From the NCBI GenBank assembly GCA_001768675.1, contig MELN01000010.1, forward strand, positions 8,768 through 23,063: a DNA stretch of 14,296 nucleotides, in the 5' to 3' direction. The stretch is from Actinobacteria bacterium RBG_16_64_13. GTDB taxonomy: Bacteria > Actinomycetota > Thermoleophilia > RBG-16-64-13. The position numbers and the translations under genes are program-made. The first letter of the stretch is position 1. Each line of letters starts with the position of its first letter. Below are positions 13,185 to 14,296 of this stretch, one piece after another. A model generated the notes under the pieces. The model made no database searches. It was not told the DNA's origin and was given only the letters and a program-made list of their open reading frames with translations.

Positions 13185-14296
13185 GCGTGGTCATCTCGTG
13201 GATCGCGATGCTCGCTCTGACCCTGGCGCTGCTGGGATGCAGTGGGTCCTCCGCGCCCTCAGAAACCTCCGCCACGACTCAGAACGAAACGTCCACCGCG
13301 TCCTCGCCGGATCCGTCGTCGAGCTCGACAGAAGCGACCCTGGGCTCGACCACCACCATCATCTTCCCCACTACCCTCCCCTCTCCCACCAGGGATATCC
13401 TCCGACGGATGACCCTCCGCGAGAAGGCGGCCCAGGTGCTCTTGCTCGCCTTCCAGGGCACCACGATGCTGCCATCCATGGAGGAACTGCTGTCCGAAAG
13501 CCCGCCGGGCGGATTCTTGCTCCTGGCCCACAACGTCGCCGACGCAGAGCAGCTCCGGTCGCTGACTGCCTCGTTGCAGGAGGCTGCGAAGGCCGGCGGA
13601 GCCGGCGTGGGGCTGTTCATCGCCGTGGATCAGGAAGGCGGGCCGGTCCAGCGCATCCACGACGGTGTCCCGCTGGTCCCGGCGGCCCGCACTCTGGGCC
13701 AGCAATCCGCGCTCACTGAGGCCGGCCGGCTGGCGGCCGAAACCGCGGTGGGACTCCTTGCCCTCGGGGTCAACATGAACCTTGCCCCGGTAGCAGACGT
13801 TGTGTCCGATCAGAAGTCATTTCTCTACCGGCGCACCTACGGAGGCGACCCCACCCACGTCGCCGACTTCGTGGAGGTGGTCACCAGATCGTATGTCGAG
13901 AATGGGCTGATCGCGGTGGTGAAGCACTTCCCCGGCCACGGCAGCGCGAGTGGGAACACCCACGGACAGATCGTCATCTCGGATACGGGCCAAGCCGACT
14001 TCGCCACCATCCATCTTCCGCCCTTCAAGGCCGCCATCCGAGAAAACGCCGAGGGCGTGATGGTGGCCCACGTTTTCGCCAGCGCCTACGATCCGGACCT
14101 GCCGGCGTCCTTGTCTCCCCGCGTCGTCACAGGGCTTCTGCGCGGTGCCCTCGATTTTAGGGGGATGATCGTGACCGACGACCTCGAGATGGTGGCTGCC
14201 GCGGCCTCCGCCTCGACGGGCGACGCGGGCCCCAAGGTGCCCAGCGACCCGGGGGAGCTCGCCGTACTGGCCCTCGAGGCGGGGTGTGACCTTCTG
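13175..14296 (+). CDS. Glycoside hydrolase family 3 lipoprotein, beta-N-acetylhexosaminidase-like (3'-truncated by window edge)
   Basis: 374 residues are visible and the frame is still open at the end of the window. GTG 13175 has GGAGG 12 nt upstream and gives a lipoprotein signal with LLGC (Cys22). A Ser/Thr/Pro-rich linker spans about residues 23-70. The GH3 barrel has DQEGGPVQR (152-160), LAPVADV (203-209), a KHFPGHG loop (250-256), MVAHV (296-300) and VTDDLEM (333-339), where Asp335 is the expected nucleophile. These are the marks of NagZ-type enzymes, which cleave GlcNAc from peptidoglycan or chitin fragments, here probably outside the membrane on a flexible tether. In NagZ the acid/base dyad is Asp-x-His; here it reads N261-T-H263, so the Asp is replaced by Asn. 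This may change activity or specificity. It is divergent from the DNA glycosylase gene, 51 bp away. NagZ assignment is likely but not certain. Confidence 0.92.
   Translation, partial: MKYRVVISWIAMLALTLALLGCSGSSAPSETSATTQNETSTASSPDPSSSSTEATLGSTTTIIFPTTLPSPTRDILRRMTLREKAAQVLLLAFQGTTMLPSMEELLSESPPGGFLLLAHNVADAEQLRSLTASLQEAAKAGGAGVGLFIAVDQEGGPVQRIHDGVPLVPAARTLGQQSALTEAGRLAAETAVGLLALGVNMNLAPVADVVSDQKSFLYRRTYGGDPTHVADFVEVVTRSYVENGLIAVVKHFPGHGSASGNTHGQIVISDTGQADFATIHLPPFKAAIRENAEGVMVAHVFASAYDPDLPASLSPRVVTGLLRGALDFRGMIVTDDLEMVAAAASASTGDAGPKVPSDPGELAVLALEAGCDLL

Noticed and set aside
1..14296. Antiphage, toxin-antitoxin, secondary-metabolite or mobile-element system
   Set aside because: No nuclease-effector, recombinase, transposase, phage, toxin or biosynthetic core domain is seen; all clear genes fit common metabolic, transport, repair or envelope families.

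Overview
This is a GC-rich, gene-dense stretch of bacterial chromosome. It has many GTG starts, strong GGAGG-type ribosome binding sites, very short gaps and several stop/start overlaps. Gene content suggests an anaerobic or facultatively anaerobic Actinomycetota-like organism (Thermoleophilia/Coriobacteriia type) or a similar high-GC environmental lineage. The clues are a ferredoxin-tailed aldo/keto reductase, a C_GCAxxG_C_C-family protein, two lipoproteins including a lipid-anchored GH3 with a Ser/Thr linker, and an Fpg/Nei-type glycosylase. The taxonomy is inference from gene style only. I see no tRNA, CRISPR array, transposase, integrase, phage gene or recognisable antiphage system.

Layout. 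(a) 1-1154, + strand: the C-terminal part of an HD-domain protein, overlapping a histidine phosphatase gene. (b) 1138-2756, - strand: a two-gene operon of an Ldh_2-family malate/lactate-type dehydrogenase and a small beta-rich protein of unknown function. (c) 2852-4432, + strand: a CrtI-like FAD amine-oxidase-fold oxidoreductase, divergent from the dehydrogenase. It is followed directly by a 17-bp, one-bulge inverted repeat in a 246-bp convergent gap. (d) 4679-7210, - strand: an operon of aldo/keto reductase with two 4Fe-4S motifs, SDR oxidoreductase and hotdog thioesterase. A possible frameshifted small gene lies just upstream. (e) 7490-10087, + strand: an orphan lipoprotein, then an ABC-2-type exporter (ATPase and six-helix permease) with overlapping genes. 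(f) 10195-11885, + strand: an MFS transporter coupled to a C_GCAxxG_C_C protein, ended by a perfect 13-bp hairpin. (g) 11950-12133: a non-coding gap holding a 16/17-nt match to the 3' end of 16S rRNA. (h) 12134-13123, - strand: an Fpg/Nei-family DNA glycosylase. It is divergent from (i) a GH3 lipoprotein (beta-N-acetylhexosaminidase-like) that runs off the window at 14296.

How the genes may work together: blocks b-d hold four different redox enzymes (Ldh_2, FAD, AKR-Fe-S, SDR) plus a thioesterase within 5.6 kb. This resembles a catabolic cluster that oxidises or reduces hydroxy/keto acids and hydrolyses an acyl-CoA, but no substrate can be read from the sequence. The other blocks look like independent housekeeping or envelope functions. 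Nothing here is a clear new multi-gene system. The most unusual signals are the non-coding elements at 4433-4515 and 11967-12095.
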